Assembly: GCA_905221615.1 (NCBI GenBank)
Contig: CAJNDT010000324.1
Span: 558,001 to 622,000, forward strand
DNA: 64,000 bases
Source of the DNA: Symbiodinium sp. CCMP2592
Taxonomy: Eukaryota > Sar > Dinophyceae > Suessiales > Symbiodiniaceae
Reading direction: 5' to 3'
Shown: piece by piece, positions 52,137 to 62,083 of the stretch
Position numbering within the stretch: position 1 is the first letter of the stretch
How the letters are laid out: the number at the start of each line of letters is the position of its first letter
Notes under the pieces: generated by a model
Database searches by the model: none
What the model saw: only the letters and a program-made list of their open reading frames with translations
What the model was told of the DNA's origin: nothing
Position numbers and translations under genes: made by a program

Positions 52137-55100
52137 TCACTTATAGTGCTTTCTTGGCAGCGATTCGCATCGGTGAGGTCGTGGACCTCGGCCTCGAGCC
52201 TGCGAATCCGAGCCGACGACCCTGTCGGCGTCGCTGCGCGGTCCTGTGCACCGGACTTTGCCGGCGGCGGTGTCGGTGTGTCCTTCGGTCCCACTATGGG
52301 GGCCGCTCCGCCCTTGGCTGACGCACCTACGCTAGCACTAGCAGGGTTAGGACCCGAGCTAAAGGTAACCGAAGGCAAGCGTCCTCCAGGGGCTGTGCCC
52401 TGTGCGCGATTCATCGCCGCAGTGAGCGAGTTGGGGTCGAACTTGGCCACATACGATGTATGTGTCTTGCCGACCAGCCCCATGCGGGTTGCAGCCTGGT
52501 ACGCGGTTTCGCCTGCCAGGGGAGGCCTATCAAGGGGACCTACCCCCGTCACCGGCGCCTGTATGCGGCCCTCTGCAAGCAGGCGTGCATGAAACCGCTC
52601 AGCATATGTAGGCTGATCATCAGGGCGTGCACACTGCGGCTCCACGACAAGGATGCACTCATTGTCCTCCGGTCCGTCTATGCGGACGGCGTCGACGAAG
52701 GACTTTGTAAGCTCCTCAACCTCCTGGGCTATGCCAGGGGCGCGGTGCAAACACTTGGGGCACTGCCCTTTGCACGCTTTGCTGCCCATGAACGGCCAAC
52801 TGTTCGCTGCACTCATGTGAGTGAGGCTGACGGAGCAATCCGGCACAAGCTCCAAAAGCGTCGCATGGGTGAGGATACCCGCCGCAACAGATCTATGTCT
52901 GTTGGCCTTGCAAACAACATGCACGGCTATGGACCGAATCCCAGCATCCTTGGCGTCGAGGACGTTCGCCAAGATGTGCCTGACGTGGGCAATCAAATTG
53001 GGATGGTCTGCGTGCTCCCGAATTATATCGGGGTTTGACCCAACATGCTTTGTGCGGTCGCGCTGTTCATCGTTGCGCTGCTGGGCTTCTGCAGGCGTCA
53101 GATCGTCTTTGCGATCGTCCTTTAGCCACACCATGTCCAACATCACCAGCATATAGCTGGTGGCTGACGCATACGTCGTGGTTGCATGCGTTTCCATCTC
53201 TTCGTGCTGTGCGAAGAGCTCGGCTGCTGTCCACTTCCCTCTGACGCGTTGCAGCCAGGCATGGTGCTCATAGCCCCAGGTAAAAACATCAATAATGATG
53301 TCCGGGTTCGCTATGTCCCCCGCATAATACGGCTGCAAGGCCAAATCCGGATTATACACGGATGCTGGGAGAGGCGTGTCGAGCTCCGGACCGTGGGGTC
53401 CTCCACCTGCCATTATAACCAGGTTCCTGCCATGCGGGTCCTTCTTCACAACCGCATCAAACTCGGCCAGCTCGCGGTGCCCTCTTGCAATCTCCTTCGG
53501 GTGCACTGTGGCACGAGCTGCTGGCGGAATTCCTGGGCTATCCCCAGGCCTGGCCTTCTCCGTGGGAGGCGCCTTCTTGGGCAGTCCACTTCCAGGCGGC
53601 GCCTTAGGCGCAGGTGCGGAGAAAGTGCCTCCTGCCGGTGCGGCACTGTGGCCGACCGCTGGTGACTTCGCCATGGCACTGTGGCCAGGGTCCGGCGCTG
53701 CAAGAACCTTCGGTGCAGCCTTTGCCGTTGGGGGCGCCTTCTTAGGCAACTGCCCCTCTGCTGCGGCCATCGCGGCGGGCTCCGTGTCTCCTACGGACGT
53801 GCCTACCATGCAATGGTTCGGAAACGCTACGCTTATGCGTCGCTTGGTGTTGTTGCGATTCTCAGCTGTCGTTGTAAAGCTGTGACCGTGGCCTACGCCT
53901 ACAGTGCTATGACCATGGCCTGCATCTACAGTACTGTGACTGCGACTTGTTGCCACTGCATCATCTGCCGCTGTTGCATCTCGGGGTGATCCGCTCACGG
54001 ACTCTGAGTGAGCTAAGGCGGCGGCGGCGGCAGACCTAAATATAGGAACTGGCGGCGAGGGAATTTGGAAGCTCTTTATGAGACGGGGTTGTTTCACCTG
54101 GGTCAAGCCTTCTGTTATGTTTATGCATAACAGCCCTGAGTCATGTGTCCGACACAGCTTGATCCTAATGATGCTATCCTCTGAAGGAAGTCTAACACCA
54201 CACTCACCAAACCGAAGATCTTTGGTTATACCAAGCTGGGCCTGCGCGTAAAGGGACAAAAGGAGAGGGGCTGTACCCTTAATCTCATGCGAATCAAGGA
54301 CGCCCGGAACTCTCAAGTCCTGCTCCAATCCCATTATAGAGAAAGGTATGGTCCTGCTACCCAAGGTCTCGGTAGCGCCGCTAAGACCCTTGAAGGTACG
54401 ATTGCCCTCAGGTTTAAACCTCGTGCTGTAACCGAAGTTCGCAAGTTTCCCCGCCGCGTTTGCTATCCAATCGCTACCGTGAACAGTCGAGTTACAGCCC
54501 TCATCCAACACGGCGTATACGTGCTTATCCTCGTAGATATTTACTACGGGCAAATCGACCAAAGCCGGATGGATATCTGTGACCCCCTCAGTAAAAGCCA
54601 CGAAGGCGTGCCTCGTCGCGGAGGCCCTCGAGGAGCGCGATCTCGCCGACGCCACTTCCCAACTATTGTTGGTCGATGGCGCAGAATGATCGTCTAAGGC
54701 CTCTTGCAGGTATGCGAGAAGGTCACCGCGGGATATCACGGGCTCGGTTACGAAGTGACCCTCTATGGTCTCTTGAAACTGGGCAATAGCCGGGACTACT
54801 ACCTCTACGGGGAGGCTATCCCCCGTGCTGCCGACTATGCTGCGCAGAAGATCGAAGTCCAGGGTGTTGGACTCCCGCAGCACTGTGGCTGCGTCATCCC
54901 TAGCCTTTCGCTCGGTCTGCGGCTGCTCATCTAGAAGCATCCCACAAAGCTTGCACTTAATGCGGGAGGTCTTCCTACTGCTACCCGACCTCTCGGTGGA
55001 GGTGTGGGGGCATGTGGCCTGATCTATGACAGGCTTCTCTTTCTTCGTCTTGGTGACGGTGCCGCATTTCTTACAGGTCCGCATGTCTATGTATGCGTTA

Positions 55101-55438
55101 CTCCCCGACTTGTTGAACTCCTTGCAACCTCCCCGGCATTTCCGGGGGCCTTCGCTGGACGAAGCAGCTGACGTGGCAAGGCGAACCTCGGGCTGGAAGG
55201 GTTCAGGCGGGGGTTCCTGGCTGAGAGGGACATCCCTTCTCGTGATGCTAATGGGGTTATCATCACGCACATCAAAGTACTCCGTGACCCAATCCAAGAA
55301 ATCGGCCAAATTTATGGATGGGCACTTCTGCGTGCGTCCCCAAAGAACATACCCAGGAAACGTATACAAGACACGCTCATAAGTCAGACCCTTATGCTTA
55401 TGAGGCTGAATTCCTATATAAGCCTGGAATCCTGTAAA
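52131..55438 (-). CDS. Copia polyprotein part 1: zinc ribbons, retropepsin-like, RapZ-C-like motif
   Basis: Residues are numbered from the codon at 55367-55369; no initiator is evident because the frame is open upstream as GFQAYIGIQPHKHKGLTYER. Two likely zinc ribbons: C78, C82, C99, C102 and C120, H122, C139, C142. A retropepsin-like stretch follows (VYAVLDEGCNSTVHG, D289, then FKGLSG), where the usual DTG/DSG is DEG. 440-620 is low-complexity, with HGHS and PKKAPPT repeats. About 640-870 resembles the RapZ C-terminal domain: IAVHVVCKANRHRSVAAGIL, C820 to A829. A coiled coil starts near 1054. After residue about 1079 (ISDL) the protein continues in part 2; the remaining open frame of part 1, to 51488, is an overlap artefact. 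Confidence 0.85.
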
Positions 55439-55765
55439 TTCAACATAATTCCAAAAAAATAGGAAACAAAATAGAATTCATAATAGAACAAAAATAGGAA
55501 AATAATAGACCACATCATGAAGCCAGGAACACCAACAAAAATAGAAAAAACATAGGCACATAATAGAATGAAAATAAAAAACAAATACTGCGAAAATTGA
55601 ACACATAGTACAAAAAAAATACAATTCATAATAGAAGTAATAATAGGAAGAAAATAGAAGCAAAAATAAGAAAAAAATGAAGCCAATAATAAGAAAAAAA
55701 TAGGACCAATAATAAGATAAAAATAGGTGAAAAATAGAACAAACAACATCGTGAAGGTCAGGCAT
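55420..55765 (-). promoter_or_regulatory. T-rich tract ending in a splice-acceptor-like site
   Basis: On the minus strand about 330 bp are dominated by TTTTTCTATT/TATTATTTTC text, ending at TTTACAG|GATTCC (junction near 55438). It has the look of a long polypyrimidine tract before an AG|G acceptor, the preferred dinoflagellate acceptor. If real, an upstream exon (gag?) should exist. Alternatively it is simple AT-rich sequence at a truncation point. Two antisense-like frames over it (55414-55842, 55478-55765) are Phe/Tyr/Ile-only and not genes. Confidence 0.45.
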
Positions 55766-57660
55766 CTTGTCATGAGATGGAAAACACGAACATGCAAAAT
55801 AAGTAAATATACATTGGTTTCATTGGTGGTGTTAAAGTACACGGAAACAATTATTATGTCATTTATTGGATACCATAATGATGGCCATCAGAATGTCAGA
55901 AAGCTCAGATAGTATGCACACAAACACACAACCACAATCATAACATGAAATAATGGGACGGATTTGGAAACTGAGTCGAGGACAACGAGAGCCACCACAA
56001 AAAACAGTTTGAGCACGCTCGCGTTCAAATGCGATATAGTATTATAGATACATGCACACCTCTACCAGGCTACCAGAATGAAAAACAACATCACACCCCA
56101 CCGGCCCACCGAAATCGGAAAGACTTGTGACTTGTGGTGACTTTCCCCAGTCGTCTTATGTTTTGTTTTGTTTGTCACCAAATCGGTCAAGTCATCACAT
56201 AAAAAACACCTGGAGGGTCATTTCTTCCGCGAGGTTGGTCATGTGGCCACGTGGCCTGTATAACACTGTAAGGGGCCACGTGGCCTAGTAGATGACAAAT
56301 GCTGCGAGAAAGCTTCGAGCGCGAGACGGCATGAGCTGTGGAGTTTCACGATAACGTATGAGATTTGATTTGTTTCATGGACTATAGATGATACGGAAAC
56401 ACACTCATGCAATTGAAGTGTGGGATTGGCTAGCGGCTAGCACTCATGATCACTCATGTCCTTGTTGCGTTGTGTCCTTCAAACCAGGTCGATGCGGAGA
56501 CCGAATAATTCTCCACATAATGACATAGGACATAGGGCAGGGCAGATAGGACCTATAGGACAACAGCATGGACGAAGAAACCGTCTCCGAAGAAAAACGG
56601 ACTCGAAGGGCCCCAGCTCCGCAAGGTCGCAAGGTGCGGCGACCCCCCACCCCCCGTCTGTGAAGCTGAATCTATCAGTCGATCATCCGATGTCATGGAA
56701 AACTCGAATCTGCTAAAAATACCCGGCTTTGTGCAACAAGCGCACGGGTACTGGGACGGCCTGCGAGTCTCAGAGCTTCCACGGCCTAAGGTGTAAGCTG
56801 CAAGTGTGTAGTGGGTGTCGTGACAGTCGTACGTAGTGACACGTGAAGTGCACACAGCTGCAAGCTGCAAGCTTCGACAAGTTTCCACGGTTGTTTTGGC
56901 GACTGCGGTGCTCGGACGATCTGGCAGCGGCAGTCAGGTCACGGTTTAAAAGCCTCAAGCTTCCATCATCAAACACGGCTGCACTGTGCGACAGCACTGA
57001 AATCCGACCCCCAACTAGCCCGTAATGTCAAATTACGATCCAAAGCTAAATGGAGTCTAAGTCTAATCATCTAATCAAGGCCTGAACCTTTCGGAGGAGT
57101 ACTGACTATAATATACATGGTGCTACATGGCTATAAGGCTATAACGGCTATAATAGTGGCTGTAGGTCTATAGGTATAGGGCATAGGGCCAAGTTCACTT
57201 ATGAGGAAAGACATTGCGGGGCAATGTTTGAAAATTAGAGTTCAGAGTTTAGAATCTGCGTCTACGTCGTCTGCGTTGTAAGTCCGTTTGTTAAGCCTGC
57301 CCGCCGTAAATCTTCCATGCTGAAGCTGAGTGATACTCTGTTCGTCCTTTAAGGGCGCTACGACATCCCTTCACTACATCACGTCACTACAACACCAAAA
57401 CCAAGTTTGATACTGAGCATTCCTATTTACTGACCACTACTCACTAGAAACTCTAGTAACCTAGCAATGTAGATCTAGGAATCTAGTAATGGCCTCGTCA
57501 AACAGTGCTGTGCAGCATGGTCGGAAGACTGACAGGGCGGTGATGCATCCCGATGTGGTGCCGTGCAAAGGCAGAAAATGTTGTAAAAGACCAGGCGCAA
57601 GTCAGCTAGAACTAGCAGCTAGCAGCTAGCAGCCAGCAAAGCCTTGGCCGCTACGGCGGC
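55766..57660. other. Unassigned sequence right of the retroelement
   Basis: Free of telomere-like repeats. Contains two GGCCACGTGGCC palindromes (56245, 56274), an ATAGGACATAGGGCAGGGC stretch near 56530, GGCTATAA repeats at 57130-57170 and a GCTAGCAGCTAGCAGC tract at 57611. Open frames reach 111 codons (56553-56888) without motifs. It could hold a promoter/LTR region of the element or the 3' part of the host gene. Confidence 0.45.
56245..56285. promoter_or_regulatory. Pair of GGCCACGTGGCC palindromes
   Basis: Two identical 12-bp perfect palindromes at 56245-56256 and 56274-56285, 29 bp apart centre to centre, each with a CACGTG (E-box/G-box) core. They lie about 0.8 kb upstream of the retroelement coding start on its strand. 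A binding-site role is inference. Confidence 0.45.
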
Positions 57661-58258
57661 GTGGCGAGGAGCAGATGTCTTCCAAATCGGCACACAACTC
57701 ACCCAACTCTAAACTCTAAGGCTGTAAGGTTTAAGGCTTTAAGGCTCGCACATACGGTTTGCGGGTTTGGGCGGTTTGGGTTCGGACTAATGACTCATTT
57801 AGGGCTGAAACTTACGCGTGAACTTTGGGTCTTCAGTGTTTGATTTAATTTTGTGGGGTTTCAAGGACTCAAGGACTCATGCATTCAGGCTTCGGCCCTT
57901 ACCATGAAACAATGAGTCTATAGCTCGAACGTCCATGGCTTTGAAAGCTTCAGGTCTAACAGTCTACGTGTAGGTCGTGTAGCTGTTGGAGTGGGTCCGA
58001 GTGTAGAGTAGAGTTTAGGTCCAGCGTCTAGAGTCGAGACCTGGGCTCTACATCTACGTGGGGTTGTGGTTTCAGGTGGCCAAGGGATGCCGAGGCAGGT
58101 ACGGCTAGTGACAAGTGACAGCGGCTAGTGTAAGGCTAGTGATAGTGACTATGACTATGATAAGAATGACACTGACCTTAATCATTGATAACGCGATAAG
58201 ACTCTGATAAGACCCTAACTTCTGCTCGATGCCACGTTGCCGCTACTCCGCCACTCCG
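57661..58258. other. 3' flank of the right-hand gene
   Basis: Below the last exon of the minus-strand gene. 57715-57790 is a degenerate AAGGCTTTAAGG/GGGTTTGGGCGG stretch; 58010-58050 carries the TCTAGAGTCGAGAC motif shared with the introns. 58105-58200 is AGTGATAGTGACTATGACTA-type imperfect repeat. No exon recognised. Confidence 0.45.
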
Positions 58259-59161
58259 CTACTGTCTGGAGATCTCCGTGGCCTTGCTGACGATTGTTGC
58301 ATCGATGTGCTGTTTGTATCCGAGTTCGTCATTTGCGAACCGGTTGCTCATCATCCGCTTCAGCTGCTCACTCGTAGCAGCGATAGGATTCTCGGGATGA
58401 TTGATGGCCTGAATCAGCAACGCTTCGCACACAGTCGCCATCGCGTGACTCAGCACATCCTTGGCCCCAGTCAATGTGTCCCATGGCGCTTTGTCCTGCT
58501 CAGCGCTGATTCCATAATCGGCGAGCAAAGTCTTCAAGGCTTGGTAGCCGGCCTTTGCCGGCTTGAAAAGGCTTGTGATCTTCCCCTCGACCTTCGGGAA
58601 GGTTTCCTCAACCCATTTCGTTGCGGCTGGCATTGGATCTTTTGCATCCGCCGCATACATCTCCTTCCAACTTGTTCCATCACAGCCGTACTGGTACACC
58701 TGCAAGGATGTGATCTGGCCTTTGAGCTTGTCAGCAGCCGTGCTCACCACAAACTCCCGGACTTCAGCCAGCTTGGCGGAGGCCTTCTGCACGGCTGAGT
58801 CCAAGTCCACTTTGCACTGCATCCAGCGTTCTTCCACCAGCTTTGCGGCAGGTGACAAGTCCTTGAGCAAAGCATCAGAGTTCTGGGCAGCCTGGGTCGC
58901 CCTCAACACAACAGCACGCAGGCTCTGCTCTGTTGTCTTGAAGTCTTCGTGATTCGCAATGCTTTGGCTGTCTCCACCAAGCTTCGAAAAAGCGCTCAAA
59001 GCTTTGGCCAAGTTGTTGAGTTCCAAGAAAGCGCTTGCCACCCCACTCATCTCATTCTTTTCCTTCCCTGGTGGCCCTGGCAAGAGTCGCGATAGTTTGT
59101 CCACGGTTTGCCCGAACGTCCTGCCACTGCATAGCAACTTCTGCACCACACTGAAGCAGAC
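58259..59161 (-). CDS. Unknown helical protein, exon E (last visible)
   Basis: Open from an acceptor CCCCGCAG|G at 59161 to TAG at 58259-58261, 300 codons in phase 0. It reads VCFSVVQKLLCSGRTFGQTV at the start and SKATEISRQ at the end. The content is largely amphipathic helix (Ala/Leu/Lys/Glu) with conserved-looking patches such as YGCDGTSWKEMYAADAKDPM. No signal peptide, membrane segment or catalytic motif seen. The TAG overlaps a possible CA|GTAGCG donor, so it may not be the true end. The product is not recognised. Confidence 0.75.
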   Translation of the reverse strand, partial: VCFSVVQKLLCSGRTFGQTVDKLSRLLPGPPGKEKNEMSGVASAFLELNNLAKALSAFSKLGGDSQSIANHEDFKTTEQSLRAVVLRATQAAQNSDALLKDLSPAAKLVEERWMQCKVDLDSAVQKASAKLAEVREFVVSTAADKLKGQITSLQVYQYGCDGTSWKEMYAADAKDPMPAATKWVEETFPKVEGKITSLFKPAKAGYQALKTLLADYGISAEQDKAPWDTLTGAKDVLSHAMATVCEALLIQAINHPENPIAATSEQLKRMMSNRFANDELGYKQHIDATIVSKATEISRQ

Positions 59162-59875
59162 CTGCGGGGCTTTCAAGACATGCGGGGCTTTCAAGACATG
59201 TTAACAACTCTGCAGCTGTCTAATCGTTTAACCAGAGTCTCCAACTTCCCCTTAAGCCCTTGGACCCTCAGGAGTCGACGGAATCCAGGAGTCCATGATT
59301 CAGTAGACTCTGAAGGGCCACACGGTTAGACCGCTAGACGGCCCGGACCCAAGAGAGTCAAGGGCCTAGGGCCTAGATAAAGTCCGCCAGCCGTGGGACT
59401 TTGCCTTGGGCCTTGGGTTAGGGCGGTTAGGGTTAGGTAACGGTTAGGCTTACTTGGAGGCCCTGTTGACTTAGTAAGTCTACTCAGTATCCCCTAGAAA
59501 CCCTATTATAATCCCCATAACCCACCTTACTAACCCTACTTACTAAGTCAAAAGGGCCTCCAGGTAGGGCTAGGGTTTCTGAAAGAATGGCGGCACAGTC
59601 CTCACGTGTGCTGATTGACACGCACGACTCACCATAATAACCGCTAGCCGCTATCACTCACTAGCTGCTAGATTGCTAGACTGCTAGACTCCTAGGTCCT
59701 AGGTCCTAAGTCCTAGACTCTACACACTCTCTACTCTGGAATCTAGATTTTAGACTCCAGTCTAGTCTAGAGTCTAGAATAAGTCTAGACTGTACACTGA
59801 TTCTCAAATGATTCAAACGCAAAGCCCCATGAACCCGGCACATAAGATTGACTGCCCAACACAGGTTGGTGGAGC
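59162..59875 (-). other. Intron D-E with PE-A copy 2
   Basis: Fits a GC donor (CAG|GCTCCA) and a GCAG|G acceptor. Contains the PE-A element, CTAGACTCC/AGTCTAGA-rich text at 59690-59790, and an 18-bp unit (TGCGGGGCTTTCAAGACA on +) duplicated in tandem at 59163-59198, right at the acceptor. Confidence 0.6.
59453..59564. mobile_element. Palindromic element PE-A, copy 2 (intronic)
   Basis: Reverse complement of the element at 1-112 with about two differences. Terminal arms CTTGGAGGCCCTGTTGAC and TCAAAAGGGCCTCCAGG. It lies inside a predicted intron, showing that this family enters genes. Confidence 0.9.
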
Positions 59876-60505
59876 CTGTGCGAAGTCCAGTTCACCATGG
59901 CCACCGCAGCTCTTGAAGTCTTCCTCTGTGAGAAAGATGCCGGCACAATCACTGCATAGCTTGCTCAGCGATTGACTGTAAGCCACCGCATCCTTCAAGA
60001 GCTCCTGGTCTCCGTCCAGCTTACCGGACAGTGCGTCACACAAGCTCGCGATGAGGGCGGATTTCTTTTGCCTGACTGCCTCCTGCTGGACCAAGGGATC
60101 CAACGAAGCACCCGACCGGCGAAGAAAGTCCTGGCAGTCAGCGTCCTTCAACTCGAAGAAAACGTTGTCTGTCTCAGCCTTCGCACAAAGCTCGGCCCAT
60201 TGCAATGCCGAAGCCGAGGCCGAGCCGTCGCCGCTCTGCAAGACCGCCTCCACGCCGTCTGACAAGGCCTTGTACGCCTTGTGTTGCAACCCAAGCGTAG
60301 TGCCCGGTCTCGTGGCCTTCGCCCAGTTTTTCATGCCATCGACAGCCGCGCTCACCGCTGCAAGACGGGCCTGCTGCAAGGGGGCATCACCAGTGAGCTC
60401 GTCAGGGAGAGATAAGAGCTTCGAGAGTCCAGTCAGGGCTTCCCTCATTTCCCCCGCCACCGTCTCCTCGGAGAAAGCGTAGCTCCAGAAAACACGAAGC
60501 AACTC
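59876..60505 (-). CDS. Unknown helical protein, exon D
   Basis: 210 codons in phase 0 between acceptor CCTGCAG|G (60505) and GC donor CAG|GCTCC (59876). Starts ELLRVFWSYAFSEETVAGEM and ends CGGHGELDFAQ, then joins VCFSVV of exon E. Ala/Leu/Lys/Asp-rich and mostly helical; cysteines are scattered. Reading past the donor reaches a TGA within about 25 codons. No homologue recognised. Confidence 0.7.
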
Positions 60506-61116
60506 CTGCAGGAGCCATTCATCAGCGAATCTACTGAATATAGCACCGCTCCTCTGTCAAAAGCAACAAAAGCCGGATCACTCGTTCTAATATTTTTTAT
60601 CAAAGCTAGCTACGTTACAACGTAGAAACTGCATCGTGTTTATGCACATAAGGCAAAGGGTGCATAAGGACTGGCACCAGCTACTAGCTAATAGCCTTGC
60701 AATCAACGAGCCCTTGACTCAAGCCTCGACTGGACTTGGACTGTAGACTTTAGACTACGTCCCGGGTCCTAAGTATGCTGGTCCTACTCATGACTAGTGA
60801 CTAGTGACCAGTGACTGAGTGTAAGTCTCGATCACAAATGGAAGACGGCATCTCACTTGGTCGCTTGGCTGCTCTTGCCGCTTGCCTTGTAGTGTGCACT
60901 GGTCTTCAAGGCCTGGCCAATCCTGGGTTGCAACATGCCGTCAAAATCCAAAGTCCAACATACCGCACGAGAATTTATACAAGGTCATAAGGTCGCACGT
61001 CAATAAGCCGTTCCACTTGACTCTTGACTCTGATTCCAAGCTAAGCTTAAACTTCAACATGACATTGACGTTGACATAGACATAGACATAGACTCGACAT
61101 GGACATAGACATAGAC
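60506..61116 (-). other. Intron C-D
   Basis: Begins at AGA|GTCTATG and contains a TATGTCTATGTC microsatellite (61050-61115), GACTAGTGACTAGTGACCAG at 60790-60815, and TAGACTTTAGAC-type text. The donor choice rests on phase and is uncertain. Confidence 0.5.
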
Positions 61117-61648
61117 TCTTTGACCAAGCAACATTCCCAGCACGGATGAGTTGTTCTTCTCTGCTTCCAACTCCTTGACGGCCCTTTGGGGGTCCTGCAG
61201 CGACGTGCTTGCTTTGTCACCCGCCGTGTCGCCCAGAAGCATGGCACCATTCGATGTTATCGCCACGATTGCCGTCAGAGCCGTCTGAGCCGCCCTGATG
61301 CTGCTCGCAGCAGCTTTGGCAGCCTCCGTGGTGGAAGCGGCCTCCCACAACTTCGAGAGCATGAGCTGCCCTTGCCGGCTGCAAGAGCAAAGATTGTCTT
61401 GCGCAGGCTTGCCTTCTTTGATCAGTCCGACGACCTTGCTCCAAACGGCTTTCTCGAAGACCTTGATCTTGTCCGACAGCTCCACTGCATTGCAATCCTT
61501 GAGCATGGGCTCGAGGATGTTGAAACCGTCATGCTTGCCCTCAGGCAGTGCTGCAACATTTGCACAATCACACGAGTCACCAAAGTCACAAGTCTCAACA
61601 TTCAAGGGAGAACAAATAGAAAACACACGAGGCCGCAGAACAGTCACC
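61117..61648 (-). CDS. Unknown helical protein, exon C
   Basis: Begins at acceptor TTGCAG|G (61648), whose first base completes the codon left by exon B. It then reads VTVLRPRVFSICSPLNVETC and, after a cysteine-rich patch (DFGDSCDCANV), PEGKHDGFNILEPMLKDCNA and on to SVLGMLLGQR at 61117. An alternative acceptor (ATGTTGCAG near 61550) would drop the first 30 residues but does not fit the phase of exon B. The Ala-rich helix KAAASSIRAAQTALTAIV is typical of the whole protein. Function unknown. Confidence 0.65.
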
Positions 61649-61835
61649 CTGCAATGCTTCAGCAGCTATGGAAGTGTTGAAGCAGAGTAAACCACGGTCA
61701 TGGACAACTACAACTCGAGGGGTCCTGGAGTGACTAGACTCTAGACTCTGAGCCTCTGGGCCCTAAAGTCCCAGATTCACGAGCCTCAGACCTAGGACCT
61801 AGGGTTTCGCATTTGTGATTGCTGATTGGTCTTAC
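61649..61835 (-). other. Intron B-C
   Basis: 187 nt, donor GA|GTAAGA, acceptor GCATTGCAG|G. Contains TGACTAGACTCTAGACTCTG, the motif recurring in the other introns of this gene. Confidence 0.65.
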
Positions 61836-62083
61836 TCATTCGTATGTCCTGCGTTGGCCCCTCTGGCCTCGGCTTCACCTGCTGTGTCACCGATGGCGGG
61901 CACTGGAACTGGGTATATCGCTTTCCAGTACCGCTCGCTCTCGGGGTCGGCCTCCTTGGAAACTCGGCTCACGAGTGCAAGCTGCACTTGCTTGGGGACG
62001 TCGGACCCTTTGATGTGGTCGTGCACCAGCTCAGCATGCACCTGCCGGTGGGACACGGCTACGGCCAAGGGATATGACCGGAC
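61836..62083 (-). CDS. Unknown helical protein, exon B
   Basis: From acceptor GCCACAG|G (62083) to a strong donor GA|GTAAGA (61836), 82 codons plus two bases. Reads VRSYPLAVAVSHRQVHAELV, then HDHIKGSDVPKQVQLALVSR and RYWKAIYPVPVPAIGDTAGE. In phase 0 with the putative GC donor of exon A. No domain recognised. Confidence 0.7.

Larger units (their letters stand above)
45452..55438 (-). mobile_element. Ty1/copia-type retroelement, multi-domain polyprotein, no LTR found
   Basis: About 10 kb of almost continuous minus-strand coding in three frames, joined by one shift near 52131-52136 and one near 48986-48993. The order protease, integrase, reverse transcriptase, RNase H is that of Ty1/copia. Internal stops are absent apart from the two frame changes, so the copy is young or still under constraint. 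No gag/CCHC knuckle, LTR, primer-binding site or target duplication could be recognised. The unit may be 5'-truncated, spliced from an upstream exon, or LTR-less. It abuts telomere-like repeat on the left and a T-rich tract on the right. Confidence 0.9.

Noticed and set aside
45233..55382. Numerous plus-strand frames of 60-364 codons across the retroelement
   Set aside because: They are antisense to intact integrase, RT, RNase H and linker coding and lack their own motifs.
55414..55842. Phe/Tyr/Ile-rich minus frames resembling membrane proteins
   Set aside because: Simple T-rich sequence; composition is explained by TTT/TAT/ATT text and there is no real helix-loop pattern.
45149..57660. LTRs of the copia element
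   Set aside because: By-eye comparison of 45.15-45.45 kb with 55.4-57.6 kb found no shared block and no TG...CA boundary pair; an alignment could still reveal a diverged pair.
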